From Acidobacteriota bacterium (lineage in GTDB: Bacteria; Acidobacteriota; Thermoanaerobaculia; Thermoanaerobaculales; Sulfomarinibacteraceae): DNA of 33,475 bases. A program made the translations under genes and the position numbers. The notes under the pieces are model-generated. The model was not told the origin of the DNA, searched no databases, and was given only the letters and a program-made list of their open reading frames with translations. The stretch is from assembly GCA_024641545.1 (NCBI GenBank), contig JAHECW010000042.1:1-33475 (forward strand). Direction: 5' to 3'. Positions 15,710 through 24,099 of the stretch are shown piece by piece; positions within the stretch are counted from its first letter, which is position 1, and each line of letters starts with the position of its first letter.

Positions 15710-18010
15710 TCAGGGTTGCGGCGGCTCATTCCACCAACCCTCGGTCGGGCGCTCGGGTTGGAACTCGATGCCGAGCAGCACCACGCCGAGCTCGCGATCA
15801 TCGCTGCCGCCGCCGGCGCTCGGTCGGTAGCGATCGCTGTGCAGCTCGAACTCAATGAAACCGGCGCCGACGGCCTCGTCGTCGACCGGGATCTCGATGA
15901 TCAACCCCCGGTTGCCGACGGCCGAGGAAACGGCGGCGAGGGTTCCGTCTCGAACGATCCGTGGGTTGGCCGCGGTCGGCCGCGGCGCGGCAAGAAGGAG
16001 CTCCAACCGCCCCGGCTCGTCGACGGCGATCCGCAGCCCGGCATCGGGTTTGAGCCAGACTCCACGGCCGAGGTCGGCGAAGATCTCCGCGTCGTAACCG
16101 CCCTCGAGCTCGAGCCCGAGGCCCCGGCGCTCGAGCTCGGTCGCCGCCCGGCCGCCCCACGCCGCCCCGCGCGGCCGAACCACGACATCGAGCAGTTGGA
16201 CCGACAGTTCGCGTTCGTCGCCCCCGCCCGGCGGGTAGCCCGCGCCCCGGTCGAGACGGACGATCACCGGCTCGGAGACGGCGTCCAAGGTGGTTCGCGT
16301 CCATAGCCGGGTCGAGTCGCTGCGGCCGTCGAGTCCGAAGCGTCCGCCGCCGTGGCTGACCTCCACCACCAGGGGATCCGCGCCCGGAGCCGGTCGCAGC
16401 TCGAGCCCGACCAGGGTCCCCGCCGGAACCGGCGGCAGCCAGAGCTCGGCCCGAGGGCCGGCCCACATGAAGGCGAGGCCGTCGTCGCGGTGCTCGAGGG
16501 TCCACCAGCGGCCGACGGGCAGCGGTGGGTTGTCGATCAGGACGGCGCTGAGGAACCGGTCCTGGGTCAGCGGCTTGATCCGTTCGGAAACCCCCGCATA
16601 GACCCTCTGGGACCGGGTCAGCGACGGCCAGTAGAGGTGCGGGTGGATCGTCGCCACCAACCACGGCCGGTCGATGCCGCGCCAGGGCTCGGGCGCCCGG
16701 GGCGAGAGCACCATGGGCGGCGTCGGTTCTCCGGCGGCCTCGATCAGCGTCCACTGGTAGGACGAAAAGACGTGGATTTCCGGTTCGACCACCGCCGCCC
16801 AACCGCGGTCGGCGGCCCGGTGGAAGGCGTCGACGGTGGCCTGCCAGGCGCCGAAGACCGCGTCGTGCTGCTCGCGCAGCAGCGGCAACGACGACCCCGC
16901 GGCGACCGCGGTCATGCCGAGAAAGCCGATCACCGCCAGCGGCGGCGCGACCAGGGAACCGGCGCCGGCGAGGAGCGGCGCCGACGCCATTTGAACCCCC
17001 ACCGCGTAGCGCGCGTAGGATCGGTTCTGGAGCATGACGAGCTGCGCCGCGGTGAGACCGAGAATCGCCACCCAGGCCACCGCGACCCTCGCCCCGGCCC
17101 GCCGCCGCCACGCGACCAGGCCGATCGCCGAAAGACCGGTCAGGATGGCTGCCGCCGCCGGCCCGCCGACCCCCTTGATCAGCCCGACCTCGGCGAGGAT
17201 CCGGGTGTTGCGGTGGAGCCGATCGACGTGAAAGCTGCCGTGTCTGACAAAGGGCTCGACAAACGCCGCCCAGCCGCCTTCGAGGCGGACCATGACCAGC
17301 ACCGCGACCGCGATGGCGATCAGACCGATGCCGGCGCCGAAAAGAACCCGGCGCCGCGGCCGGATCGACTCGACCCCGATGAGCCAGAGCAGCGCGATGG
17401 TGGGAAGCAGCACCGGACGGACGAGAAACGCCGCCGTGAGCAGCACGGTGAACGCGGTCGCGCGGTGGCCGCCGAGGCCGCCGACGAGCAGCGCCGCGGC
17501 CCACAGCGCCAGGGTCACCGCCGCCATGGAGGAGAACCCCCGCACCGAGAAGAGCCACGGTCCCGGGAGAAACAGCACCAGCAGCGCCGCCGAGGTCGCC
17601 ACCGCCGGTTCGGCCACCCTGCGACCGAGCACGGCAAGCGGCCACAGCGCGAGGACCGACGCCAGGGCGGACACCAGCTGCAGGGCGCGGTAGGGAGTTC
17701 CGGCCAGCGGCAGCAGCAGGTGGCCGAGCGCCAGCAAGCCGGGGAATCCCGGCGGCTGCGGGAAGTGCGCGGCGAGCTCGAAGTGGAGCATGCCGCGGGC
17801 GAAGAGGGTCTCGTCCCACTCCCAGGGCCCCGACGCGAGGAGCGCGAACCGCGACGCGGCGACGAGCACGACCGTCAGGAGACTCAGCACCAGGTCGAGT
17901 CGGGAATTCGCGAGACCCCAGAGACCCGGATTCCCGAGCTGGAACCGGTCCGTTCCCCCGCCGGAGCCCGCCCGGCCGCCACCGCTTTTGGTCGTCATCA
18001 CCGCGATCAT
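15710..18010 (-). CDS. GT-C-fold (GT39/ArnT-like) multi-pass membrane protein with large C-terminal soluble domain
   Basis: A 766-residue protein. After a membrane segment at about 39-57 comes WEWDETLFARG with D66-E67, matching the first-loop acidic pair of GT-C glycosyltransferases that use polyprenyl-linked sugars. Ten or so further membrane helices follow to about residue 390. Residues about 400-766 are soluble and beta-rich, with repeated Gly/Asp-rich strands, and probably lie outside the inner membrane. Likely role: transfer of a sugar from a lipid carrier in the periplasm; donor and acceptor are unknown. The ATG at 18010 has no clear Shine-Dalgarno; another ATG at 17998 is possible. Only 45 bases separate it from the divergent sulfatase-like gene. 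Confidence 0.6.
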   Translation of the reverse strand: MIAVMTTKSGGGRAGSGGGTDRFQLGNPGLWGLANSRLDLVLSLLTVVLVAASRFALLASGPWEWDETLFARGMLHFELAAHFPQPPGFPGLLALGHLLLPLAGTPYRALQLVSALASVLALWPLAVLGRRVAEPAVATSAALLVLFLPGPWLFSVRGFSSMAAVTLALWAAALLVGGLGGHRATAFTVLLTAAFLVRPVLLPTIALLWLIGVESIRPRRRVLFGAGIGLIAIAVAVLVMVRLEGGWAAFVEPFVRHGSFHVDRLHRNTRILAEVGLIKGVGGPAAAAILTGLSAIGLVAWRRRAGARVAVAWVAILGLTAAQLVMLQNRSYARYAVGVQMASAPLLAGAGSLVAPPLAVIGFLGMTAVAAGSSLPLLREQHDAVFGAWQATVDAFHRAADRGWAAVVEPEIHVFSSYQWTLIEAAGEPTPPMVLSPRAPEPWRGIDRPWLVATIHPHLYWPSLTRSQRVYAGVSERIKPLTQDRFLSAVLIDNPPLPVGRWWTLEHRDDGLAFMWAGPRAELWLPPVPAGTLVGLELRPAPGADPLVVEVSHGGGRFGLDGRSDSTRLWTRTTLDAVSEPVIVRLDRGAGYPPGGGDERELSVQLLDVVVRPRGAAWGGRAATELERRGLGLELEGGYDAEIFADLGRGVWLKPDAGLRIAVDEPGRLELLLAAPRPTAANPRIVRDGTLAAVSSAVGNRGLIIEIPVDDEAVGAGFIEFELHSDRYRPSAGGGSDDRELGVVLLGIEFQPERPTEGWWNEPPQP

Positions 18011-18055
18011 ACCCGGCCGGCCCCGGCGAGGTCTCCGCCGTGGGAGAATCGCCTC

Positions 18056-19399
18056 ATGCCAAGACCGACCTTGAAGCTCGTCGTCACCGCCGTGGCCACC
18101 CTCGGATTCGTCGGTTGCGGCGCCCAGGCGCCCGAGGTGGCCTCACCGCCCAATCTCCTGCTGATCTCCCTCGACGCGCTCCGCGCCGACCACCTGAGTT
18201 GCTACGGCTATGACCGCCACACGACGCCGTTCCTCGACGAGCTCGCCGCCCGGGGCGTGCGCTTCTCCTACGCCTCGGTCAACACCCACGGCACCCCGTC
18301 GTCGCACACCACCATGCTGTCGTCGCTCTATCAGGAGACCCACCGGGTGTGGGCCGACCCGGCGTCGGGTTCTCGCCAGGCGCCGTCGATTCCCACCGAG
18401 GTCGAGCTGGTGCAGGAGATCCTCGGTCGCCAGGGCTTCACCACCGCCGCGGTCACCGGCGGCGGCTGGATGTCGGCGAGCTACGGCTTCTCCCGCGGCT
18501 TCGATTTCTTCTCCGACGAGGGCAGGACCGCCGACCAGGGGGCGGATCTCCTGGTCGCGACCCTCGGCGAGGCACTCGCATCCGGCCCCCCGGTCTTCGC
18601 CTTTTTCCACACCTACCAGGTCCACTCGCCGTATCTGCCGCCGGAGGGCTACCGGACGCTCTTCGGCGAGTTTGCGGGCGCCGTCGAAGCCACCAGCGAG
18701 GCGCTCCGGCCGCTCACGACCACTGCCGGAAGCCACCTCGGCCGGGCCGACTTCGACTTCCTCGTGTCGCAGTACGACGGCGAGATCCGCTTCCTCGACG
18801 ACAGCCTGCGCGAGCTCTTCGGCCGCCTCGAGGAGATCGGGTTCCTCGACAACGCGGTGGTCGTCATCACCGCCGATCACGGTGAGGAGTTCGGCGACCA
18901 CGGCGGTCTCCTCCACCGCGGCAGCCTCTTCGAGGAGCTGGTCCGGGTTCCCTTCATCGTCTGGGGACGCGGGGTCCCGGCCGGGGTCGTCGACCCGACC
19001 CTGGTGAGCACGGTCGACATCGTCCCGACCCTGCTCGCCGCCGCCGGTTCCGTCCCGCCCCCTCAGCTGGAGGGCCGCGACATCCTCTCGGAGCAGACCG
19101 CGCCGTGGGCCGATCAGCGGATCTTCGCCCAGTACCGCGACGCGATCTACAGCGTCCGGACCCCGCGCTTCAAACTTATCGAGGGCGCCGGAAATCAGCG
19201 AATGCTCTTCGATCTCGAACGCGATCCCCGCGAGCGGCGCAACATCGCCGCCGAAGAACCCGATCTTACCGCCGGTCTGGCGGCCGAGCTCGAGGCCTGG
19301 CGGCTGGCGCGACCGAGCCTCGCCGATCAGGCCTCGTCCCGCACCGAGCTCGACCCCGCGACCGAGGAGCAATTGAAGACCCTCGGCTATCTCGACTGA
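18056..19399 (+). CDS. sulfatase-family (alkaline phosphatase superfamily) lipoprotein
   Basis: A 447-residue protein with a lipoprotein-type signal peptide ending at FVGC (C21). The sulfatase start LLLISLDALRADHLSCYGY provides metal-binding Asp residues, and ITADHGEEFGDHGG gives the second metal site. The family's C-terminal ending LKTLGYLD is also present. The canonical formylglycine motif [C/S]xPSR is not: the aligned stretch is THGTPSSHTTML, with Gly at the Cys/Ser position and Ser instead of Arg. It may use a nearby Thr (T77 or T80) as nucleophile, like phosphotransferases of the superfamily, or be inactive. It probably acts in the periplasm. It is divergent from the GT-C gene, which hints at shared envelope-glycan work. 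Confidence 0.8.
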   Translation: MPRPTLKLVVTAVATLGFVGCGAQAPEVASPPNLLLISLDALRADHLSCYGYDRHTTPFLDELAARGVRFSYASVNTHGTPSSHTTMLSSLYQETHRVWADPASGSRQAPSIPTEVELVQEILGRQGFTTAAVTGGGWMSASYGFSRGFDFFSDEGRTADQGADLLVATLGEALASGPPVFAFFHTYQVHSPYLPPEGYRTLFGEFAGAVEATSEALRPLTTTAGSHLGRADFDFLVSQYDGEIRFLDDSLRELFGRLEEIGFLDNAVVVITADHGEEFGDHGGLLHRGSLFEELVRVPFIVWGRGVPAGVVDPTLVSTVDIVPTLLAAAGSVPPPQLEGRDILSEQTAPWADQRIFAQYRDAIYSVRTPRFKLIEGAGNQRMLFDLERDPRERRNIAAEEPDLTAGLAAELEAWRLARPSLADQASSRTELDPATEEQLKTLGYLD

Positions 19400-19487
19400 C
19401 GCCGCTCCGGCTGGTGGCGCCACCCCACGCCGTCCACCGTGGTGACGATGCGCGGAACCGGCCGGCGGGACGCCGCCGCCGGGAGGC

Positions 19488-20636
19488 TCAGTCGGCCAGA
19501 GCGAAGAGGCAGTTTCGGCAGATGAAGCCGTCGGGGGCGTCCTCCACACCGTAGGTCCAGCGCCGGAGCTCGGCGATCGCGTCGCCGCCCAGGACCTCGT
19601 CCACGCGCTGGGTGGTGAGGTCGCCGACGGTGTGGACCTCGTCGTAGTCCTCGCAGCAGAAGACGACCCGGCCGGCGGCGGTGATGTGAAGGTGCTCGAA
19701 CGGGCGGGAGCCGAGATTGTCGCAACCGCGCAGCCGGCGGTGGGGCTGCTGCGGTCCGATGCCGATATCGAGCCAGCCGGCGCGATCCATGATGTCGAAG
19801 GGCCGGACGACGAAGTTGGAGCCGGCAAACCGCCGGCTGAGCTCTTCGGTCTCCCGGCGGCGGGCGTCGTCGTTGTGGCCGAGCACGACCAGGGCCATGG
19901 TTTCGGCGACGCGCTTGTCTTTCATGTACTCGAGGTGCTCGAGGACCCTGGGCAGATGGTCCTTGCCGCGGTCGGTCTTGTAGCGCTCGCGATCGGTGGT
20001 GGAGATGTTGATCCCGAGGTAGAACAACCCGCCGAGCCCGATCACGGCATCGACCTTGTCGGGGGTGAATCCCGAGGCGTTGGAGAGCACCGCGGGCGGA
20101 AGCCGGTGGGCATGGATCAAGGCCACCTGATCGACGAAGCGACGATCGGCGGTGGGCTCGTTGTAGTTCGACAGGCTGACCGCCTCGATGGTGTCCCGGT
20201 GGGCGGCAAGCTGGCCGACGATGCTCTCGAAGAGCGCGGTGGGCATGAACGCGGTCGGCCGCGGCGCCGAGCCCACCGGGCAGAAGTAGCAGCCCTGGGT
20301 GCAGTTGGAGCAGGTTTCGAGGGAGACGTAGCGCAAACGGAAGTCGTGCGACCGGTCGGCCGAGACCGCCTCGAGCCAGCCGTCGTTCAACCACCCGCGC
20401 TGGGTTTCGTCAAGCGCGACCAGCCTCCCGCCGCTCTCGGCCAACCGGAGCAGTTCGTCGTATCCGGGCTGACCACTCAGCAACTCCCGGTTTGTCAGAG
20501 GATGCGAGAGCCGCCCATCCACGCGGTGGATCCACGGACTCACCCGCCACGGTCCCGCGGCAGAACGACTCGGCACATGTGCGCTTTCGGCCATGCCGGA
20601 CATTATACGTGCGAGCGCTGAGCCGGGGGCCTGCAT
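19488..20636 (-). CDS. radical SAM protein with SPASM/twitch-like C-terminus
   Basis: A 382-residue protein. Residues about 28-95 form an N-terminal helical region of unknown type. The radical SAM motif is C112-T-Q-G-C116-Y-F-C119 in a stretch that also has an extra Cys at 109. SLSNYNEP and VLSNASG follow as in the core barrel. The C-terminal part has a Cys in RRLRGCDNLG, ITAAGRVVFCCED and FICRNC, matching the extra-cluster Cys set of SPASM or twitch domains. Such enzymes modify peptides or proteins or act as anaerobic sulfatase-maturing enzymes; substrate unknown here. The ATG at 20636 has GAGG six bases upstream; a GTG at 20639 and ATGs at 20603 and 20594 are alternatives. It lies 53 bases downstream of the OMP gene on the same strand. 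Confidence 0.8.
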   Translation of the reverse strand: MQAPGSALARIMSGMAESAHVPSRSAAGPWRVSPWIHRVDGRLSHPLTNRELLSGQPGYDELLRLAESGGRLVALDETQRGWLNDGWLEAVSADRSHDFRLRYVSLETCSNCTQGCYFCPVGSAPRPTAFMPTALFESIVGQLAAHRDTIEAVSLSNYNEPTADRRFVDQVALIHAHRLPPAVLSNASGFTPDKVDAVIGLGGLFYLGINISTTDRERYKTDRGKDHLPRVLEHLEYMKDKRVAETMALVVLGHNDDARRRETEELSRRFAGSNFVVRPFDIMDRAGWLDIGIGPQQPHRRLRGCDNLGSRPFEHLHITAAGRVVFCCEDYDEVHTVGDLTTQRVDEVLGGDAIAELRRWTYGVEDAPDGFICRNCLFALAD

Positions 20637-20689
20637 CACCGCCCTCGTGCCTGCCGGGTCGATCCCGGTCGGACCGCACCACCTGGCGG

Positions 20690-21271
20690 TCAGAAGGTGA
20701 AGGTCGCTCCGAGAGAGACGAGATAAACGCTGTCGGCGTCGGCGATGTCGAAGTACTCCACCTCCGCGCGCACCGCGAGGCCCTTGAAACGAACCTGGGC
20801 GCCGATGCCGTAGACCAGGTCGGTGCCGCTGTTGGTGTCGAGTTCGACGATCTCGCCCATGGCCGCTCGAATATCGGCGTTCCAGCTGACGAAACCCACC
20901 TTGGCGAAGATGTCGGCGATCCCGAGGGGCAGCATCCCCATGGCGGAGGCGTCGAATCCCTTGAGATCGGTGTCGACGCCGACGGTGCCTTCGATGGTGT
21001 CGATGGAGTCCGACAGGCTGCCGAAGTCGATGTAGTTCCCCTCGACGGCGAGAAAACCCATGAACCGATAGCCGAAGATGATCTTGTACGACGTGCTGTC
21101 GGCCTTGTAGTCGAACTCCTCCACGTCGAGGTTGAGATCATTGATCTTGAGCGTCGCCCGGCCGAAGCTGCCGCCGACGTAGAATCCGTTCTTTGCCGAA
21201 GCCGGTTCCGCCGCCAAAACCAGGAACGCGACCGCGACCACCACCAAGCCTCTGCCGATCGTGCGGTTCAT
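20690..21271 (-). CDS. outer-membrane beta-barrel protein
   Basis: A 193-residue protein with a signal peptide (about 1-26, ending EPASA). It has eight or so amphipathic strands (GFYVGGSFGRATLKI, SYKIIFGYRFM, LAVEGNYIDFG and so on) and a C-terminal aromatic end LGATFTF, the usual signal for the BAM machinery. The size fits an OmpA/OmpW-like eight-stranded barrel. GGGAGGAGAG just upstream supports the ATG at 21271. The specific function is unknown; it may be co-transcribed with the downstream radical SAM gene. Confidence 0.82.
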   Translation of the reverse strand: MNRTIGRGLVVVAVAFLVLAAEPASAKNGFYVGGSFGRATLKINDLNLDVEEFDYKADSTSYKIIFGYRFMGFLAVEGNYIDFGSLSDSIDTIEGTVGVDTDLKGFDASAMGMLPLGIADIFAKVGFVSWNADIRAAMGEIVELDTNSGTDLVYGIGAQVRFKGLAVRAEVEYFDIADADSVYLVSLGATFTF

Positions 21272-21518
21272 GACTCTCCTCCCACCCTGAAATCTATCGC
21301 AAGCGGTCCGACGCCGCGCCCCAGTCTACGACGGGACGCCGCGATTCGCCGATCGTCATCGCCGGCCGACGGGAATTCTCCGGTGATGGTCGTCACCTCC
21401 ACTGGTCCGGACCGGGGCCAACGCTGGGCAACCGGGGCCACAGGACATAGATTCAAGGAAGGCAAACCCGGGAACCCGAGGACTCGGTCGTCGGACCACA
21501 ACCTGAAGGCGGTCCCCA

Positions 21519-22679
21519 GTGGAGATCACACCTCGCCTGATCGAGCAGGCCGCGGCGCGCGGCGAGATGCATTTCGACTACCAACCGAAAGTGTCGTTTC
21601 TGACCGGAGAGGTCTGCGGCGCCGAGGCCCTCTTGCGGTGGCGCAGGGAGGACGGTTCCGAGGTCTCGCCGGAGAGCTTTGTTCCCCTCGCCGAGGCCTG
21701 GGGCGTGGTCAGCGATCTCACCGAGGCCATGTTCCCGCGTTTTCTCGCCGATGTCTCGGCGATCAAGACGGGCCACCCGAAGCAACGGATCGCTTTCAAC
21801 GTTTCGGCCCACGACCTCGACGCGCCCCGGTTCATCGCCATGCTGCACGACGCCATCGACCGCGGCCTCGTCGCCGTCGAGCACCTCGAACTCGAGGTCA
21901 CCGAAGGCGTGGTGGTTTCGGGCAAGCACTCGGTTCTCGGCAGCCTGCACCGCCTGGTGGCCGAGGGGGTCGAGCTCGCAATGGATGACTACGGCATGGG
22001 GTTCTCCTCCCTCGACACGCTCCAACGGCTGCCGTTTTCCTCGATCAAGCTCGATCAGAGCTTTGTCCTGCGGGTTCTCCACTCGGCCAAGAGCGCCGTG
22101 CTGGTCAAGCTCAGTATCGCCATGGCGCAGATGCTCGGAATCCGAACCGTGGTCGAAGGGGTGGAATCGAAAGCGATCTACGACTCCCTGCTCCACTCCG
22201 GCTGTTCCGCGGCGCAGGGGTTTTGGGTCAGCCGACCGCTGCCGCTCGACGACTACCTCGCCTTCCTCAGCGATCAACCGAGATGGCCGGCCTCACCCAT
22301 CGGCCTGTTCCGCATGGCCCAACTCGCCCACTTCTGGCAGGAACGACTGCTCATCGACATGGTCTTTGCCGCCCTTCAGAGCGACGATCCGGTGACCGAC
22401 ATCCCCCTCGAATTCCATCTCGATGAGACCGAGTGCGAGCTCGGCAAGTGGTACCTCGGCTCCGGTCGGGAGTTCGCCGGCGATCCCGACTTCGACGCCC
22501 TCGAGGCGCCCCACCGGGCCATGCACGACCTCTGCGCCGAGGTCTTCCGGGCGCTTCGGACCGGGGATCGGCAGCATATTCTCAGCGAGCTGCTCGGCGA
22601 GATCTCGGCGAACTCCTGTCGTGTGACGACGTGCCTCCACCGGCTCGAGACCCAGGCGCTGATCCGCGAAGCCGATTGA
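21519..22679 (+). CDS. EAL-domain cyclic-di-GMP phosphodiesterase with C-terminal CZB zinc-binding domain
   Basis: A 386-residue protein. Residues about 5-245 are an EAL domain with the main catalytic motifs: E36 in AEALLRW, FNVSA, LELEVTEG, MDDYGMGFSSL (for DDFGTG), IKLDQSFV, VVEGVES and QGFWVSRPL. It should hydrolyse c-di-GMP in the cytoplasm. Residues about 265-375 match the CZB (chemoreceptor zinc-binding) domain: H271 in AHFWQ, C306 in ECELGKWYLGSG, and H332/H336 in APHRAMH. This gives the 3-His/1-Cys set with spacing close to that of E. coli DgcZ (H22, C52, H79, H83). Zinc control of c-di-GMP breakdown is inferred. The start is GTG at 21519 with a GAAGGCGG upstream. Divergent from the OMP gene. 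Confidence 0.88.
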   Translation: MEITPRLIEQAAARGEMHFDYQPKVSFLTGEVCGAEALLRWRREDGSEVSPESFVPLAEAWGVVSDLTEAMFPRFLADVSAIKTGHPKQRIAFNVSAHDLDAPRFIAMLHDAIDRGLVAVEHLELEVTEGVVVSGKHSVLGSLHRLVAEGVELAMDDYGMGFSSLDTLQRLPFSSIKLDQSFVLRVLHSAKSAVLVKLSIAMAQMLGIRTVVEGVESKAIYDSLLHSGCSAAQGFWVSRPLPLDDYLAFLSDQPRWPASPIGLFRMAQLAHFWQERLLIDMVFAALQSDDPVTDIPLEFHLDETECELGKWYLGSGREFAGDPDFDALEAPHRAMHDLCAEVFRALRTGDRQHILSELLGEISANSCRVTTCLHRLETQALIREAD

Positions 22680-22746
22680 AATCAGGGCTCGACCGGGTGC
22701 GCGTCGACCAGCCCACCGAAGCGGGGACCGCCGCGCAGCGGGCCCC

Positions 22747-22766
22747 GGTGCGGGTCCATCCGCACC
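22747..22766. terminator. hairpin between convergent genes
   Basis: GGTGCGG (22747-22753) pairs with CCGCACC (22760-22766) around a 6-base loop in the 100-base gap between the convergent EAL and fabL genes. It is a plausible bidirectional terminator without a T-run. Confidence 0.4.
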
Positions 22767-22779
22767 CGCGCCGCCGCGC

Positions 22780-23538
22780 CTATGCCAGGATCGAGTAGCC
22801 GCCGTCGACGATGAGGGTCTGACCGTGGATCATCGAGGAATACTCGGTGCAGAGATAGATCACCGTGTTTGCGACATCCTGCGGACTCAGCAGGCGCCCG
22901 GCCGGGGTTCTCCGGCGGGCGGCCTCGAGCAGCTCCTCACGATTGGGAAAGTGGAGCAGCGCATCGGTGTCGACGGTTCCCGCCGAGACGGCGTTGATCC
23001 GCACCCCTTCGGGCGCGAGCTCGGCGGCAAGGTGGCGCACCATGGACTCGAGAGCGGCCTTGGAGGCGCCGACCGCGGTGTAGTTCGGAATCGCACGGAC
23101 CGCACCGAGCGACGACACCGCGACCATGGTCTTCTCGCCCTTGGAATCGAGCTTGATGAAGTTCTGAACGAGGGGCAACAACGCGGCGGCGTTGATGTGC
23201 ATCGCCCAGTCGAAGTGGTGTATTGTCAGTTCTTTAGCAGATTTGAGAACACCGGACGCGGCGTTGGAAATCACCATCTCGAGCCCGCCCCAGCTGGATT
23301 CGATGGCGGTGAACATCCGCTCGACGTGTTCAGGGTTGGCGACGTTGCCCTTGAGGAGGAGACAGCGGACCCCGCGCTCCTCGATCTCCCTCGCGGTCTC
23401 TTCGGCGCGGGCTCGGCCGCGGAGGTAGTTGATGGCGACGTCGACCTTGAAGTCGGCGAGGGAGAGCGCGATGGCCCGGCCGATACCCCTGGAAGAACCC
23501 GTCACCAGCGCCCGTTTGCCACCGAGTCTGAGATCCAT
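22780..23538 (-). CDS. fabL: FabL-type enoyl-[acyl-carrier-protein] reductase (SDR family)
   Basis: A 252-residue short-chain dehydrogenase/reductase with the nucleotide motif TGSSRGIG (14-20 region) and catalytic Y153 and K160 (YTAVGASK). Several stretches match Bacillus subtilis FabL rather than FabG: SNAASGVL, the FDWAMHINAAALL helix, SSLGAVRAIPNYT, and DTDALLHFPNREELLEAAR followed by TPAGR. FabL reduces enoyl-ACP with NADPH in the last step of fatty-acid elongation and is resistant to triclosan in Bacillus. The ATG at 23538 starts the conserved fold; the longer frame to 23643 would cover the HU promoter. If no fabI exists elsewhere, this is the essential enoyl reductase. Confidence 0.82.
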   Translation of the reverse strand: MDLRLGGKRALVTGSSRGIGRAIALSLADFKVDVAINYLRGRARAEETAREIEERGVRCLLLKGNVANPEHVERMFTAIESSWGGLEMVISNAASGVLKSAKELTIHHFDWAMHINAAALLPLVQNFIKLDSKGEKTMVAVSSLGAVRAIPNYTAVGASKAALESMVRHLAAELAPEGVRINAVSAGTVDTDALLHFPNREELLEAARRRTPAGRLLSPQDVANTVIYLCTEYSSMIHGQTLIVDGGYSILA

Positions 23539-23621
23539 GCTCACCCCCCGGCGGCCCACGCTATCGTGGCCCGGGACCGAACGCAAGTGTTCCAGGTTCC
23601 TGTAATACCCCGGATTTGCCC

Positions 23622-23650
23622 TTGACAGTTGCGTTTTTCGCATCCACTAT
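23622..23650 (+). promoter_or_regulatory. sigma70-type promoter of the HU gene
   Basis: A perfect -35 TTGACA (23622-23627) is followed after 17 bases by CACTAT (23645-23650), in an unusually AT-rich patch 29 bases before the HU start. The -10 is imperfect, but the spacing and position fit a strong housekeeping promoter. Confidence 0.6.
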
Positions 23651-23678
23651 AGGTTTACATTTGCGTTCGGAGGATTGA

Positions 23679-23972
23679 ATGAACAAGACCGAAATGGCAC
23701 TGAAGCTTGCGAAGAAAACCGGCCTGAGCCAGGGCAAAGCTGCGGATATCGTCGATGTGATGTTCTCGGCCCAGCCCCGAAAAGGGATTATCGCCTCCGC
23801 CCTCGACGCGGGCGAGAAGGTGACGATCCCGGGTTTCGGGACCTTCGCCACCAAGAGCCGCGGCGAGCGCCAGGGCCGCAACCCGGCCACCGGTGAGAAT
23901 ATCACCATCAAGGCGAAGAAGTACGTTCACTTCAAGCCCGGCAAGACCCTTCGCGAGCGCGTCGAGGTTTAA
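23679..23972 (+). CDS. HU-family DNA-binding protein
   Basis: A 97-residue protein with the HU/IHF fold: MNKTEMALKLAKKTGLS at the start, VTIPGFGTFATKSRGER and the arm signature GRNPATGENITI. It bends and packages DNA as a dimer. It is about six residues longer than typical HU (90), because of an insertion around SAQPRKG (30-36) in helix 2, just before the usual LxxGEKV turn. A CGGAGG lies eight or so bases before the ATG, and a TTGACA promoter lies upstream. Monocistronic, with a strong hairpin between it and the next convergent gene. Confidence 0.93.
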   Translation: MNKTEMALKLAKKTGLSQGKAADIVDVMFSAQPRKGIIASALDAGEKVTIPGFGTFATKSRGERQGRNPATGENITIKAKKYVHFKPGKTLRERVEV

Positions 23973-24054
23973 GCCTGCAGCCGGCTCGTGGCACCCACCC
24001 GGAGAGTCCTGACCACCGGGCGTGTTATGGGGAGGGCTGTGAGTGTTGAAGGAC

Positions 24055-24079
24055 GAGGCCGAGCATCACGCTCGGCCTC
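24055..24079. terminator. bidirectional terminator hairpin
   Basis: GAGGCCGAGC (24055-24064) and GCTCGGCCTC (24070-24079) form a perfect 10-bp stem with a 5-base loop. It sits between the convergent HU gene and the pseudokinase/TonB gene. Only a short T-rich stretch follows on the plus strand (TCATTTCC). Confidence 0.65.
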
Positions 24080-24099
24080 GGTCATTTCCGCCGCAGCCA

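Noticed and set aside
16352-18055. Long plus-strand extension of the sulfatase frame (about 570 extra residues)
   Set aside because: It is the antisense of the GT-C gene and is rich in Arg, Gly and Gln; the lipoprotein signal starts at 18056.
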